Shown: one piece after another, positions 33,642-42,598 of the stretch
Position numbering within the stretch: the first letter of the stretch is position 1
Layout: each line of letters begins with the position of its first letter
DNA from: JAHEME01 sp034435035
GTDB taxonomy: Bacteria > Chloroflexota > Anaerolineae > Aggregatilineales > UBA3940
Direction: 5' to 3'
Length of the DNA stretch: 64,000 nt
Assembly (NCBI GenBank): GCA_034435035.1
Contig: DAOTXW010000068.1
Coordinates: forward strand, 62,001 to 126,000
Made by a program: the position numbers and the translations under genes
The notes under the pieces: model-generated
What the model was told of the DNA's origin: nothing
What the model saw: the letters and a program-made list of their open reading frames with translations, nothing else
Databases searched by the model: none

Positions 33642-33857
33642 ATGCTAAAGGTCACGTGCTTGAAATGTCATTGGAGCTGGTCACTGAACCATGAGGCGGT
33701 ACAGGCAGCTCTAGATTCACTCAAGCCAGGCGAAGATCATTATTCGATCGAGTGCCCACGCTGCCGCCGTGTGAACAAGGTCACGTCATCTCAGCTCAGG
33801 CATGCACTTCCTCGCGCCGCGGGCGAAGGAACTGCCACCATCGACGATGAGTCCTAG
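33642..33857 (+). CDS. Small zinc-ribbon protein
   Basis: The 71-residue product has one zinc ribbon formed by CLKC at residues 6-9 and CPRC near residue 39, separated by a helix. No other domain is present. A GGAACAGGGAA stretch with GGAAC precedes the ATG. It lies 12 bases after the DMT transporter and 9 bases before the GH38-like gene, so all three are likely one transcript. Role unknown. Confidence 0.75.
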   Translation: MLKVTCLKCHWSWSLNHEAVQAALDSLKPGEDHYSIECPRCRRVNKVTSSQLRHALPRAAGEGTATIDDES

Positions 33858-33866
33858 ATCGCCAGC

Positions 33867-36416
33867 ATGGCCCGCCGCCGTCTGACCATCCACCTGGTAG
33901 CCTGCGCGGATTGGCATCGCGAGGGCGCTGTTCCGTTGCCGCTTGCAAGGATACAGCTGCTCGGCCTCCTCGACCCGCTCACAGGCACAGCGGATGAATC
34001 CCGGGCTGGCCGCGGAAGCAGCCTCCTGCTGGATGGCCAGACAGTCCCGATTGAGGACTACCTTGAGCTGCGGCCAGAACTTACGCATCGCCTCGAACTG
34101 GCCCTTGCCAACAGGCATCTTGAAGCGGGTCCGTGGTATGTGACGCCCGACGAGCAGCTTGTTGGCCCCGAAGCACTCATCCGCAACCTTCTCATCGCCA
34201 GGCGGTTACTGGGCAGCGATTCCATGCGGGCCGCAGTCTACCTGGGGCCAGGGAATGCTCACATCAGCCAGCTCCCACAGATTCTGCGAGGGTTTGGCAT
34301 TGAAACCGTTGTGGCTGCAGGAAACAGCTCAAGCCAACCGCTGGAGTCATGGTGGTACTCGGCAGATGGTTCACGCGTTCTGCTGATCTGCGTACTAGAT
34401 GCTTCCACGATGGTCAGCCTGCCGGCGGAAGATATCCCGCCGGCACTTGCCCGGTGGGTGGCGCTTGCCCAGGCGCGCACCGGGACCAGTGAGATTCTGC
34501 TGGCGGCTCCCGCCAGCGGCAAGCACTGGCAGGCTATCCTGGCAGCTTCGCTGAAGAACTCCTCTGTTCGGTGGAGCAGCATTGAAGACCTGACAGGGGC
34601 AGTGCAGGCCAGGCTGCCTGCGCTCCCCAGTCTCGCTGGCGAGCTGCCTCCGCTCGACGCGCCGGGTGAAGACAGCTCCAGCGCTCGCGCGGCTGCCAGG
34701 GTGTGGCTGAAACAGGTCAATACCCGGGTGGAGCTTCTGCTTCAGCGATGGGCAGAGCCATTCAGCCTCTGGGCAGTTCATGCAGGCACCAGCCTTCCCG
34801 CTGCGGCGACCGCCCTGCCCCGGGATCCAGGTACCCTGATCGTTTATGCCTGGAAGCTGCTTCTTCAGAATCACAGCCTGGCAGCGCTTAGCGGCAATTG
34901 CCTGGATGAAAGCCAGGCCGAGATCGAAATACGATTCAATCACAGTGATCAGATCGCTTCAGCTCTGACTGACGCCAGCCTGAAAGCGATCGCCAGTCAA
35001 GTTGCGCTGCCAGGCACAGTAGCCCCGGAGGCGATTCGCGTCGTGGTATTCAATGCAGCGCCATGTGAGCAAACCGGAACGGCCGCCATTCCCTTACCTG
35101 TCTCAGATGCAGACTCATGGGAGATCGTTGACAGCAACGGCCAGCCTCTGCCTGCGCAGCTACGCAGCCTTGACAGTGAGGAGCACGCGGCCTCTCGCCA
35201 GACGACTCTTGAATTCGTAGCGGCGCGCGTTCCCCCACTGGGATATGCCACCTACCTGCTGCAGCCCGGGCGCTCGGCACAGAAACCTGTTTCCGATGAA
35301 GAGAGCACCATTTCGAACGAGTATCTGAGTGTCAGCGTCAACATCCATGATGGCACCCTGAGTCTGTTTGATAAGCGTTCAGGCCAGGAGTATGCAGGGC
35401 TCAACCGCTTTGAGGATGGAGGTGACGGAGGAGATATCGTCGAGTATCGCACCCCTGAGCGGGATACAGTGATCAGTATTGCCACCAATACCCCATTTCA
35501 TACTGAACGAACCGTTGGCCCCGCTGGCCAGAGCCTGGAATACCTGCAGATCTTCAGACTGCCCGGCTCTCTCACCGCAGCGGGCGATGCACGCCTGCCG
35601 CTGGCGGCCCAGTTTGTGCCGCTGTCGATGTGGACCAGAATCAACCTCGTGCCAGGCGTGCCGCGCCTGGACATTCATGTCCAGATCGACAACTCAGCCC
35701 TGGATCACCGCCTGCGTGCGCTCTTCCCTGTGGGATTCATGCCGATCGATGTACTGGTCGACGGCCATTTCGAGATCGCCAGCCGAGCGCTACGACCGCC
35801 CCACTACTCGACACTGCAGCGCACGTTCACAACCGTGATGGGAACTGAAACCGGCCTCACCATAGCCGGGTGTGGCTTACACGAGGTGTCTGTGATCCCA
35901 ACACAACGGGGCGCGGAGATCGCACTGACTCTACTGCGCAGCGTCGGACGGATCACGGCGCAGTGGCCATGCTCCAGCAGAGATGCACATCTGGCGGCTC
36001 CACGCGCGCAGGGTATTCGCCAGATGGAGATGTCCTATGCGATCATCCCCCATCAGGGCGACCCACTGCCTGCGTGGCAGCAGGCGTGGGCATTCCAGCA
36101 CGCCCTCCGTGCCATCGCTGCTGCAGCGCCGGGCGGCGGAATGCCTCTGAGCGCGAGCCTGGTTCACAGCGATTGCGACTGGTTTCAGGTTACTACCGTC
36201 AAAGAAGCGACCTTTGATCAGGGGTTTATCATCCGCGGCTATAACCTGTCGTCCAGGCCTCAGTCAGTGCTGTTGGAGGTCGCCATGCCGTTCCGTCGTG
36301 CTGAGATTGTGCGCCTTGACGAGACGCCAACTGGTGAGACCATCCGACCGGATCGAAAGCGGCGGCTGGCCTTCATCGCTCAGCCGCATCAGGTGGTGAC
36401 CCTCAAGCTCACCTGA
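33867..36416 (+). CDS. GH38 alpha-mannosidase homologue lacking catalytic residues
   Basis: The 849-residue product follows family 38 glycosidases along its length: LLDGQTVPIEDYLELRPE, GPWYVTPDEQLVGPEALIRN and QLPQILRGFGIET in the N-terminal barrel, then the large C-terminal beta domains (IEIRFNHSDQIASAL region, SNEYLSVSVNIHDGTLSLFDK). Family 38 enzymes have HTHWDREW for zinc and PDSFGH with the nucleophile Asp. Here these are CADWHREG (13-20) and GPGNAH (127-132). Zinc ligands and nucleophile are therefore lost without any frame break, so this is probably a pseudoenzyme with a binding or regulatory role. Cytoplasmic; no signal peptide. Confidence 0.8.
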   Translation: MARRRLTIHLVACADWHREGAVPLPLARIQLLGLLDPLTGTADESRAGRGSSLLLDGQTVPIEDYLELRPELTHRLELALANRHLEAGPWYVTPDEQLVGPEALIRNLLIARRLLGSDSMRAAVYLGPGNAHISQLPQILRGFGIETVVAAGNSSSQPLESWWYSADGSRVLLICVLDASTMVSLPAEDIPPALARWVALAQARTGTSEILLAAPASGKHWQAILAASLKNSSVRWSSIEDLTGAVQARLPALPSLAGELPPLDAPGEDSSSARAAARVWLKQVNTRVELLLQRWAEPFSLWAVHAGTSLPAAATALPRDPGTLIVYAWKLLLQNHSLAALSGNCLDESQAEIEIRFNHSDQIASALTDASLKAIASQVALPGTVAPEAIRVVVFNAAPCEQTGTAAIPLPVSDADSWEIVDSNGQPLPAQLRSLDSEEHAASRQTTLEFVAARVPPLGYATYLLQPGRSAQKPVSDEESTISNEYLSVSVNIHDGTLSLFDKRSGQEYAGLNRFEDGGDGGDIVEYRTPERDTVISIATNTPFHTERTVGPAGQSLEYLQIFRLPGSLTAAGDARLPLAAQFVPLSMWTRINLVPGVPRLDIHVQIDNSALDHRLRALFPVGFMPIDVLVDGHFEIASRALRPPHYSTLQRTFTTVMGTETGLTIAGCGLHEVSVIPTQRGAEIALTLLRSVGRITAQWPCSSRDAHLAAPRAQGIRQMEMSYAIIPHQGDPLPAWQQAWAFQHALRAIAAAAPGGGMPLSASLVHSDCDWFQVTTVKEATFDQGFIIRGYNLSSRPQSVLLEVAMPFRRAEIVRLDETPTGETIRPDRKRRLAFIAQPHQVVTLKLT

Positions 36417-36420
36417 TCAA

Positions 36421-38157
36421 CTATGTCCCCGGCTTGAGGTAGCTGCCATCCCCCGGCCATACCTCCATCTGAAAAGGCTCCAGAGTCTCGCCCGGAGGGA
36501 AATAAGGAGCGAAGTACTGCTGCTGCAATCTGTCCAGGGTGCCATCCACCAGCATATCCTGGAGGGTGATATTCACCAGTGTCAGGAAGTCATGGTCATG
36601 AACAGGCAGCGCGATGACGTAGCTGACCGGCCGGTACCGTCGGTCGATGACCGCGACGGCATCATCGGCCTGCACCATCAGCAGCAACGAGAATTCATCC
36701 CCGACAATGGCATAGACTCCTCGGCCGGTGAGGGCTTCGAAAGCCTTGGCAAACGAGTCCTCTAGGGTAACCTCAGGGTGCCCGTTGTTGTCGCGGATGA
36801 TGGCCTCACTGACATCGAGTGGGGGCACAGCCAAGCTCGGCTTGAACTCGAGGTCCCCTACCCCGAACAGAGAGACATCACGCATGTAGACCATGCGAAT
36901 GGCGCGGCTGTAGTACGCCTCGCTGAAAGCAAAGGTGCCAATCTGGGATTGATCGGGGCGGATGCCGACGACCATATCTACCGCGCTGCTGGCCAACAGG
37001 GCAGTGCCGGCGGCGCCGGCGCTGCCGGGTGATTCCAGAACGGGCACACCCCACCGGCGTGCCATCTCATTGACCACGGCCCGATTGTAGCCATCGACGA
37101 TCGGCTGGCCATCAAAAGGCTGAGGCTCGGCCGCAAGATCAAGACCTGCTACGCGCAAAGGCTCCCCGCGGTTCAGGCGCTCGACCACAGAGGGGCCTGG
37201 CGGAATAGTTGTTGGGAAGTCCGCGAAGCTGTAGCGGGGCTCGCCCGGTAAAGTAGGATAGGGATCTGCCGCATAGCCATAGAAATTGGCGCTGAACAGC
37301 TCGCCAAATCGCCCTACGGATGCAATCTGCTGTAAAGTCAGGTTGAGCAGATCGCGCAGCGGAGTGTCGCCACGACGTACAGCAAAAGCATAAGGCTCTG
37401 TACTGATGAAGTCTTCCAGTATCTGGCTGTCGGGTATGGACGATGCGGCAAGCATCAGCGCTTCGCGCCGACCAACTATTGCCCGGACTGCAGCCTGATC
37501 AACCATCGCGGCGCGAGCGGCATCCAACGACTCAACGATCTGAACATCGGGTGCCAGGCCTTGCGCGGCAGCATACGCCGCTAACGCCTGGCCGGCTTCT
37601 TCACCGAGAACAGCGACCGGGCCAGCGAGCGCTTGCTGGACATCCTGAATGCCGGATGGGCTCTGCACCAGGACGACATACCCACTCAGAAACGTCGTGT
37701 CAGTGAACTCCACATGCTGCTCAAGTTCGCGCCGGTGCGGCATAGCACCTGCGATCAGGTCGATCTCTCCGCTGGCCAGCATGGGCAGCCGCGTCTGCCG
37801 GGTAACCTGAACAAAGACAGGGGTCACGCCCCATTGGTCGGCAATGGCTCGCGCCAACGCGACTTCGTAGCCTTCAATCTTGCCGTCATCGGTCAGGAAA
37901 CTGAACGGAGGATAGTTGTACAGCACGCCAACGCGTACCTCCCCGCGGTCACGGATGCCCACAATGGCTGATTCACTCACCGGGTCCGGTACGGACGTGC
38001 CAACCACTGGCGCGCCTGCTGGCTGCCGGGTTGGGGTGGCGGGCGGCAGCGAGGTTGTAGCTGACTCTACCGTGGCACTCGATGGCCGGCAGGCCGAGAC
38101 GGTAGCCGTCAGCAGCAGGGATGCGATAACAACATGGGCCAGTGAACGTTGGATCAT
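36421..38157 (-). CDS. Lipoprotein with two tandem family 3 solute-binding domains
   Basis: A lipoprotein signal ends in ATVSAC, then a Ser/Thr/Pro linker. Residues of about 65-295 form one SBP_bac_3 domain (VRVGVLYNYPPFSF, GYEVALARAIADQWG, GEIDLIAGAMPHRRE). Residues of about 325-560 form a second, more divergent one (LRVAGLDL, GYNRAVVNEMARRWGV, VDMVVGIRP). Family 3 domains bind amino acids or similar ligands. The fusion of two such domains to one anchor, with no permease genes adjacent, suggests a receptor rather than a simple transporter. It lies 3 bases upstream of nadD on the same strand, which therefore follows it. Confidence 0.85.
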   Translation of the reverse strand: MIQRSLAHVVIASLLLTATVSACRPSSATVESATTSLPPATPTRQPAGAPVVGTSVPDPVSESAIVGIRDRGEVRVGVLYNYPPFSFLTDDGKIEGYEVALARAIADQWGVTPVFVQVTRQTRLPMLASGEIDLIAGAMPHRRELEQHVEFTDTTFLSGYVVLVQSPSGIQDVQQALAGPVAVLGEEAGQALAAYAAAQGLAPDVQIVESLDAARAAMVDQAAVRAIVGRREALMLAASSIPDSQILEDFISTEPYAFAVRRGDTPLRDLLNLTLQQIASVGRFGELFSANFYGYAADPYPTLPGEPRYSFADFPTTIPPGPSVVERLNRGEPLRVAGLDLAAEPQPFDGQPIVDGYNRAVVNEMARRWGVPVLESPGSAGAAGTALLASSAVDMVVGIRPDQSQIGTFAFSEAYYSRAIRMVYMRDVSLFGVGDLEFKPSLAVPPLDVSEAIIRDNNGHPEVTLEDSFAKAFEALTGRGVYAIVGDEFSLLLMVQADDAVAVIDRRYRPVSYVIALPVHDHDFLTLVNITLQDMLVDGTLDRLQQQYFAPYFPPGETLEPFQMEVWPGDGSYLKPGT

Positions 38158-38160
38158 GAC

Positions 38161-38772
38161 CTATGACTCCAGCAGCAGATCGCGGTAGAGATCATGTTCG
38201 GCAATGTAGCCAGCGACTGAATCAGGCAGCAGGTAGCGGACGCTCCAACCCGCGCTAGCCTTAGCCCGGATATACTGGCCAGAAATATCCAGGCGTGGGA
38301 TCTGGAGAAAGTGCACCTGCGAGCTCACTCCAGGCAGGGCCGTTTCAAGTAGATCCATGTTGAGCGAACTATCCCACCGCCGCATGACAGCCAGGGACGC
38401 CAGACTGAGCACCCGCTTCGGCTGATGCCAGGTGGGTAGATCTCGCAGTGAGTCTTCCCCGAGCAGAAGTATGAGCGATGAGCCAGAATAGGCCGCCATC
38501 AGCAGTTCCAGCATATCAGCGGTATAGTGCGGCCCGGCCCGATCAATATCCACATTCGACCAGGTGAATGCCGGGTTATCTGCAATGGCCAGCTGCAGCA
38601 TCGCCAGGCGGTGGCGCACGGGCGTGATCCGCTGGCCCTGCTTGTGCGGCGGATCGGCGGCAGGAACCCACAGGATCTGCCCCAGCGCCAGCTCCTGCCG
38701 CGCCTGTTCAGCCAGAACCAGGTGCCCATAATGCGGCGGATCAAAAGTCCCGCCGAGCACGCCCATTCGCAT
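38161..38772 (-). CDS. nadD: Nicotinate-nucleotide adenylyltransferase
   Basis: Makes deamido-NAD from nicotinate mononucleotide and ATP. The nucleotidyltransferase start GGTFDPPHYGH is at residue 7, PAADPPHK follows, and ISGQYIRAK is the ISSTxIR-type motif. Length of 203 residues is normal. The ATG overlaps the obg stop by one base (TGATG), so the two genes are translationally coupled. Confidence 0.95.
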   Translation of the reverse strand: MRMGVLGGTFDPPHYGHLVLAEQARQELALGQILWVPAADPPHKQGQRITPVRHRLAMLQLAIADNPAFTWSNVDIDRAGPHYTADMLELLMAAYSGSSLILLLGEDSLRDLPTWHQPKRVLSLASLAVMRRWDSSLNMDLLETALPGVSSQVHFLQIPRLDISGQYIRAKASAGWSVRYLLPDSVAGYIAEHDLYRDLLLES

Positions 38773-40028
38773 CAGTCAACCCACTCCAGCTCATAGTCAC
38801 CGATCCGGACAGTATCTCCATTCTTGACGCCCAGGGCCCGAAGCTGATCGGCAATCCCGAGGGCCTCCATAATCCGGTGAAAGCGCACCAGTGACTCGTC
38901 GTACTCCCAGTATGTCATCGCAGCCGCGCGTTCGATCCGGGTGCCGCTCACGCGAAAGGATTCGCCTTCTCTCACAACAAGAAAAGTATCGGCCAGGTTC
39001 TCTGGTGCGTAGACAGGGAGCTCTTCCAGCGCTGGAGGTTCCGGAAGTGCTTCGAGCAGCGCGGCGATTTCTGCCATCAATTCATCCAGTCCTTGCCTTG
39101 TCACCGCGGATAGTGTCAGCGCCGGGATGCCCCTTTCCTGCAGGAAGCTCCGAACACGGGGCCACGCCTGCCGGGACTGGGGAAGCTCACACTTCGTCAG
39201 CGCTACAAGCTGAGGCTTTTGAGCAAGCGCCTCGTCGAAGAGAGCAAGCTCGGTGTTGATCTGCAGGAAATCGCTGATGGGATCCTGACCCGCGCCATCA
39301 AGCAAGTGCACTAGCAGCCGCGTGCGCTGAATATGCCGCAGGAAACTGTGCCCCAGCCCAACACCACGATGCGCGCCTTCCACCAGACCGGGGATATCGG
39401 CCAGCACGATTTCTCTATCGCCGACAATAGCAACGCCTAGATTCGGCGCCAGCGTGGTGAACGGGTAGTCGGCGATCTTGGGATGCGCCGCAGTTAGTAC
39501 AGAAAGCAGTGTGGACTTGCCCGCGTTGGGGACGCCGATGATTCCAACATCGGCAATCAGCTTAAGCTCCAGGGTCAGCCAACGCTCCTCCCCGGGTTCA
39601 CCCTTCTCCGCATGTCGGGGGGCCTGGTTCGTGGGGGACTTGAAACGCGCATTGCCACGGCCACCACGGCCGCCGCGTGCGACAATGACCCGCTGACCGG
39701 GCTGCGTCAGATCCGCAATCAACAGGCCAGTTTGAGCATCACGGGCAATAGTGCCAGGGGGTACTTCGACTTCCAGATCCGGCGCAGATGCCCCTGTGCG
39801 GTTGTTCGGTCCACCGCTGCCGCCGTTCTGTGCCCGGAAATGACTCTGGAGACGAAACTTTGAGAGGGTATTGAGATGTGGATTCACCGTGAGGACGACG
39901 CTGCCGCCATGCCCGCCATCCCCACCGGCTGGTCCACCAAACGGCACGTACTTTTCGCGGCGGAAGGCGACAATGCCGGCTCCCCCATCACCGCTGCGTA
40001 CGAATATCCGCGCTTCATCAATTAACAT
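38772..40028 (-). CDS. obgE: Obg/CgtA GTPase with C-terminal OCT domain
   Basis: Ribosome-associated GTPase that works in 50S assembly and stress control. The Gly-rich Obg fold takes residues 1-157 (GDGGAGIVAFRREKYVPFGGPAGGDGG-type start), the G domain follows with GVPNAGKSTL and DIPGLVEGAH, and the C-terminal OCT domain takes about residues 340-418. Length of 418 residues matches forms with an OCT domain. It overlaps nadD by one base, a common neighbour. Confidence 0.96.
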   Translation of the reverse strand: MLIDEARIFVRSGDGGAGIVAFRREKYVPFGGPAGGDGGHGGSVVLTVNPHLNTLSKFRLQSHFRAQNGGSGGPNNRTGASAPDLEVEVPPGTIARDAQTGLLIADLTQPGQRVIVARGGRGGRGNARFKSPTNQAPRHAEKGEPGEERWLTLELKLIADVGIIGVPNAGKSTLLSVLTAAHPKIADYPFTTLAPNLGVAIVGDREIVLADIPGLVEGAHRGVGLGHSFLRHIQRTRLLVHLLDGAGQDPISDFLQINTELALFDEALAQKPQLVALTKCELPQSRQAWPRVRSFLQERGIPALTLSAVTRQGLDELMAEIAALLEALPEPPALEELPVYAPENLADTFLVVREGESFRVSGTRIERAAAMTYWEYDESLVRFHRIMEALGIADQLRALGVKNGDTVRIGDYELEWVD

Positions 40029-40088
40029 GGGGGCAGAGAATACCCCGCCGCCCGGGAAAGGTCAACCGCCTTCGTCAGAGCTCCCGGC

Positions 40089-41039
40089 CTAATGATCGCG
40101 ATCGACAACCTGCCGGATTAGGGCTTTAAGGTCCTGTACGGCGGGGCCGGGCGGGAGCGCACTGAGCGCATTCTCGGCCTGGCTTGCCAGCAGGCGCGCC
40201 ATCTGGCGTCCCTCTTCAACGGCACCGCTTGCGACTAACCGCTGCTTGATGGCCAGTATGGGATCCTGTTCATCCTGCTCAAGCGCATCTTCAACCAGAG
40301 TAGCGGCTGATACTGCCTGACGCCCATTCTCGGCACGTCCATAGGCAGCGGCAACACCCTTACCCTGGCTGACATCCACATTGGCGTCCTTACCCATCAG
40401 CCGGGGATCGCCAGTCAAATCGAGTAGATCGTCAACGATCTGGAAGGCCAGCCCGAGGTAGAAACCGTACTCGCCCAGCGCTTCCACATGCGCTGCCTCC
40501 GCGCCCGCCAGCTGCCCACCCAGCATCGTGGCTGCCCGGAAAAGCGAGGCAGTCTTCTTAGCAACAATCCTCTGGTAGATCTCACGATTGAGGCGATCAT
40601 GCTTGGCCGCATCGGCCTGAAGCGTCTCCCCCTCTACCAGCGCAACTGTAGCTTCTGCCAGGGTGACATTGAGGTCCCCATAGGGCGCCATTAACTGGTA
40701 GACTTTGGTGAACAAGAAATCACCCGTCAGCAGAGCAAAGGTCCGGCCCCATTGCTCGTTGACTGTCACCCTACCCCGGCGCATGCGTCCATGATCATTG
40801 ATATCATCATGCACCAGGGTAGCCGTATGGACCAACTCAACAGCAGCCGCGACCGGAACAGCGCTGTTCAGATTATCGCCGCCTGCAGCCTGATAGGACA
40901 GAAACACCAATCGCGGCCGCACACGCTTTCCACCGGCTCCAATGATATGCCGGCTGGCATCTTGCAGAACGGCCACGTCACTGCCGACAATCTCCTCCAT
41001 GAGGAGGTCGGCCGCACGCACTGCTTGCTCCAGATCCAT
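40089..41039 (-). CDS. Trans-polyprenyl diphosphate synthase
   Basis: Condenses isopentenyl diphosphate onto an allylic diphosphate to give a longer prenyl chain. The first Asp-rich motif is HDDINDHGRMRRG, the second is IVDDLLD, and GGKRVRPRLV is the IPP-binding start. Residues four and five before the first Asp pair are Thr and Ala, small residues that suit a long-chain product. ATG 41039 follows GGGGA and gives 316 residues; ATG 41060 would add seven. A candidate operator lies 30 bases upstream. It likely uses IPP from the mevalonate operon. Confidence 0.92.
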   Translation of the reverse strand: MDLEQAVRAADLLMEEIVGSDVAVLQDASRHIIGAGGKRVRPRLVFLSYQAAGGDNLNSAVPVAAAVELVHTATLVHDDINDHGRMRRGRVTVNEQWGRTFALLTGDFLFTKVYQLMAPYGDLNVTLAEATVALVEGETLQADAAKHDRLNREIYQRIVAKKTASLFRAATMLGGQLAGAEAAHVEALGEYGFYLGLAFQIVDDLLDLTGDPRLMGKDANVDVSQGKGVAAAYGRAENGRQAVSAATLVEDALEQDEQDPILAIKQRLVASGAVEEGRQMARLLASQAENALSALPPGPAVQDLKALIRQVVDRDH

Positions 41040-41068
41040 AGCAGTCCCCAGCAGTTGCATATTTGTTG

Positions 41069-41086
41069 CTTTCAGAACTTTCGGAA
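41069..41086. promoter_or_regulatory. Candidate operator upstream of the polyprenyl synthase gene
   Basis: The minus strand reads TTCCGAAAGTTCTGAAAG, which matches 15 of 18 bases of the plus strand at 41713-41730, upstream of the GbsR-like regulator. Two near-identical 18-base copies in two adjacent upstream regions suggest a shared binding site. Confidence 0.45.
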
Positions 41087-41145
41087 CGAATTAGATAAAA
41101 CAAACATGATAGTTACCGCCCTGCATTGATCTACCGGTATCAACA

Positions 41146-41703
41146 TTACCTGCGCTCTTCTTCGGCAGAGGACATATACACGGATGCGATATCACCCAGC
41201 CTGGGTGGCTCCCCATCACGCAGCAGCAGTTCCAGAGCCAGCTGGGCGAAACGGAAGAACGCCTGCATCTGACGCACCCGCTCCAGGTAGTGATCGGCGA
41301 GAATGCGCTCCTCCTCACCGAGGTTGGGCTGTGCCTCTTCCAGGCGCTCAGCGCTCTCCTGCAGCACCGTCAGCGCTGTCGATACTTCCTTGCGCTCGCG
41401 ACTCTCGAGGATCGAGGCCACAACCTTCCACAAATCAGCCTCTGCCTCGTAGAACTTGCGGCGATCGCCCTTAACCCATACTTCCCGTACCATGTTCCAC
41501 CGCTCGAGGGCGCGCATATTCATGCTCACACTCGCCTTCGACTTGACGACGATCTCTTCCAGTTCGTCCAAGGAAAGAGGCACAGGGCTCATAAGAAGCG
41601 CGCCATAGAGGTGCCCCATGACAGGGCTGAAACCAAAGAAATCGGTCAGCTGCCCTAAACCCCGGATGACGCTATCTCGCACTGCCCGTAAGTTTTCGTC
41701 CAT
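41146..41703 (-). CDS. GbsR-like MarR-superfamily transcriptional regulator
   Basis: The 185-residue protein has a winged helix (PLSLDELEEIVVKSKASVSMNMRALERWNMV) followed by a long helical tail, as in GbsR-type regulators, which in Bacillus control choline and betaine genes. The ligand here is unknown. The ATG at 41703 was chosen because transcription probably starts near 41735, which rules out the TTG at 41733; a GGAAG site lies eight bases upstream of the ATG. The neighbouring polyprenyl synthase gene shares its upstream motif, so autoregulation plus control of that gene is a reasonable model. Confidence 0.85.
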   Translation of the reverse strand: MDENLRAVRDSVIRGLGQLTDFFGFSPVMGHLYGALLMSPVPLSLDELEEIVVKSKASVSMNMRALERWNMVREVWVKGDRRKFYEAEADLWKVVASILESRERKEVSTALTVLQESAERLEEAQPNLGEEERILADHYLERVRQMQAFFRFAQLALELLLRDGEPPRLGDIASVYMSSAEEERR

Positions 41704-41712
41704 ATTGGAAAC

Positions 41713-41730
41713 TTCCGAAATTTCTAAAAT
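41713..41730. promoter_or_regulatory. Candidate operator upstream of the GbsR-like regulator
   Basis: Plus strand TTCCGAAATTTCTAAAAT, 15 of 18 identical to the site at 41069-41086. It would sit at about +5 to +22 of the regulator transcript, where a bound repressor would block elongation. Confidence 0.45.
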
Positions 41731-41741
41731 CAACTACGGTG

Positions 41742-41771
41742 ATCTTAGCGTGAATGGTAGCGCGCTGTCAA
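41742..41771 (-). promoter_or_regulatory. Sigma-70 promoter of the GbsR-like regulator gene
   Basis: On the minus strand, a perfect TTGACA (41766-41771), an 18-base spacer and TAAGAT (41742-41747). Confidence 0.6.
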
Positions 41772-41783
41772 GCATTGCCGTTC

Positions 41784-41812
41784 TTGTCGCCCGATCTGCC
41801 TTATGGTAAGAT
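41784..41812 (+). promoter_or_regulatory. Sigma-70 promoter of rex
   Basis: TTGTCG at 41784-41789, a 17-base spacer and TAAGAT at 41807-41812, preceded by TGG (extended -10). A TTTCACAA Rex-type half-site lies just downstream at 41823-41830, which could allow weak autoregulation. Confidence 0.5.
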
Positions 41813-41878
41813 ACGTTCGCGCTTTCACAACCATGCTGGCCCAATCTGCTGCCTGCCCTGGGTAAGGAGAACGAGTGC

Positions 41879-42508
41879 ATGATGCGCTCCGACATCCCTG
41901 ACATTGTCATTGGGAGACTACCGATCTATTTGAGGGCGCTGACCCGTCTTCAGCAAGAAGGGCAGACCATTACTTCATCTCACGAGCTCGGCAAGCAGCT
42001 GGGTATCAGCTCAGCTCAAATCCGTAAGGACCTGTCTCATTTCGGCGAATTCGGCAAGCAGGGCACCGGTTACAGCGTCAAACTGCTTGCTGCCGAACTT
42101 CAGCGGATTCTCAATGTTGAACATGAGTGGCAGGTTGTTCTGGTCGGCGTCGGCGATCTGGGTCGGGCGCTTGCCCACTATGGGGGTTTCGCCCACCGTG
42201 GCTTTCGCATCACGCAACTATTCGACAACGACCCGGCCAAGATCGGACAGAAGATCGGCGACCTTGCGATCCTTCATGTGGAGGAAATGGTCACACGGGT
42301 GCGTGAAGCCGGCATCCTGATCGCGATGGTTGCCACCCCGGCCGATGAGGCCCAAAAGGTAGCCGATTGGCTGGTGGAGGCAAAGGTCCGCGCCATTCTC
42401 AACTATGCGCCAATCGTCATTTCCGTGCCAGAATCAGTCCGTGTCCAGTACATTGACCCGGTGATCCATCTGCAACGAATGGCCTACTACCTGCCGACTC
42501 TTACCTGA
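41879..42508 (+). CDS. rex: Redox-sensing transcriptional repressor Rex
   Basis: Rex senses the NADH/NAD ratio and represses respiratory and fermentative genes when NADH is low. The winged helix contains SSHELGKQLGISSAQIRKDL and FGEFGKQGTGY. The Rossmann domain has GVGDLGRAL (residues 90-98) and LFDNDPAKIG. Length of 209 residues is standard. An AAGGAG ribosome site precedes the ATG. Confidence 0.95.
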   Translation: MMRSDIPDIVIGRLPIYLRALTRLQQEGQTITSSHELGKQLGISSAQIRKDLSHFGEFGKQGTGYSVKLLAAELQRILNVEHEWQVVLVGVGDLGRALAHYGGFAHRGFRITQLFDNDPAKIGQKIGDLAILHVEEMVTRVREAGILIAMVATPADEAQKVADWLVEAKVRAILNYAPIVISVPESVRVQYIDPVIHLQRMAYYLPTLT

Positions 42509-42554
42509 ACGGGTGCAATGGGGCTTAGATCGCCCCCAAATACGCAGGCACTGC

Positions 42555-42570
42555 GCTCCTACTCAGGAGC
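42555..42570. terminator. Short stem-loop between convergent rex and mreB
   Basis: GCTCCT and AGGAGC form a 6-bp stem with a 4-base loop in the 90-bp gap between the two stop codons. No T run follows, so this is a weak terminator candidate. Confidence 0.3.
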
Positions 42571-42598
42571 CTGTTGTAGGGATCGTCAGATCTAATAC

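Noticed and set aside
41126..41143. Inverted repeat with a central ACCGGT just after the GbsR-like gene
   Set aside because: The outer arms are not symmetric about the centre and there is no loop or T run, so it supports neither a terminator nor a clear operator.
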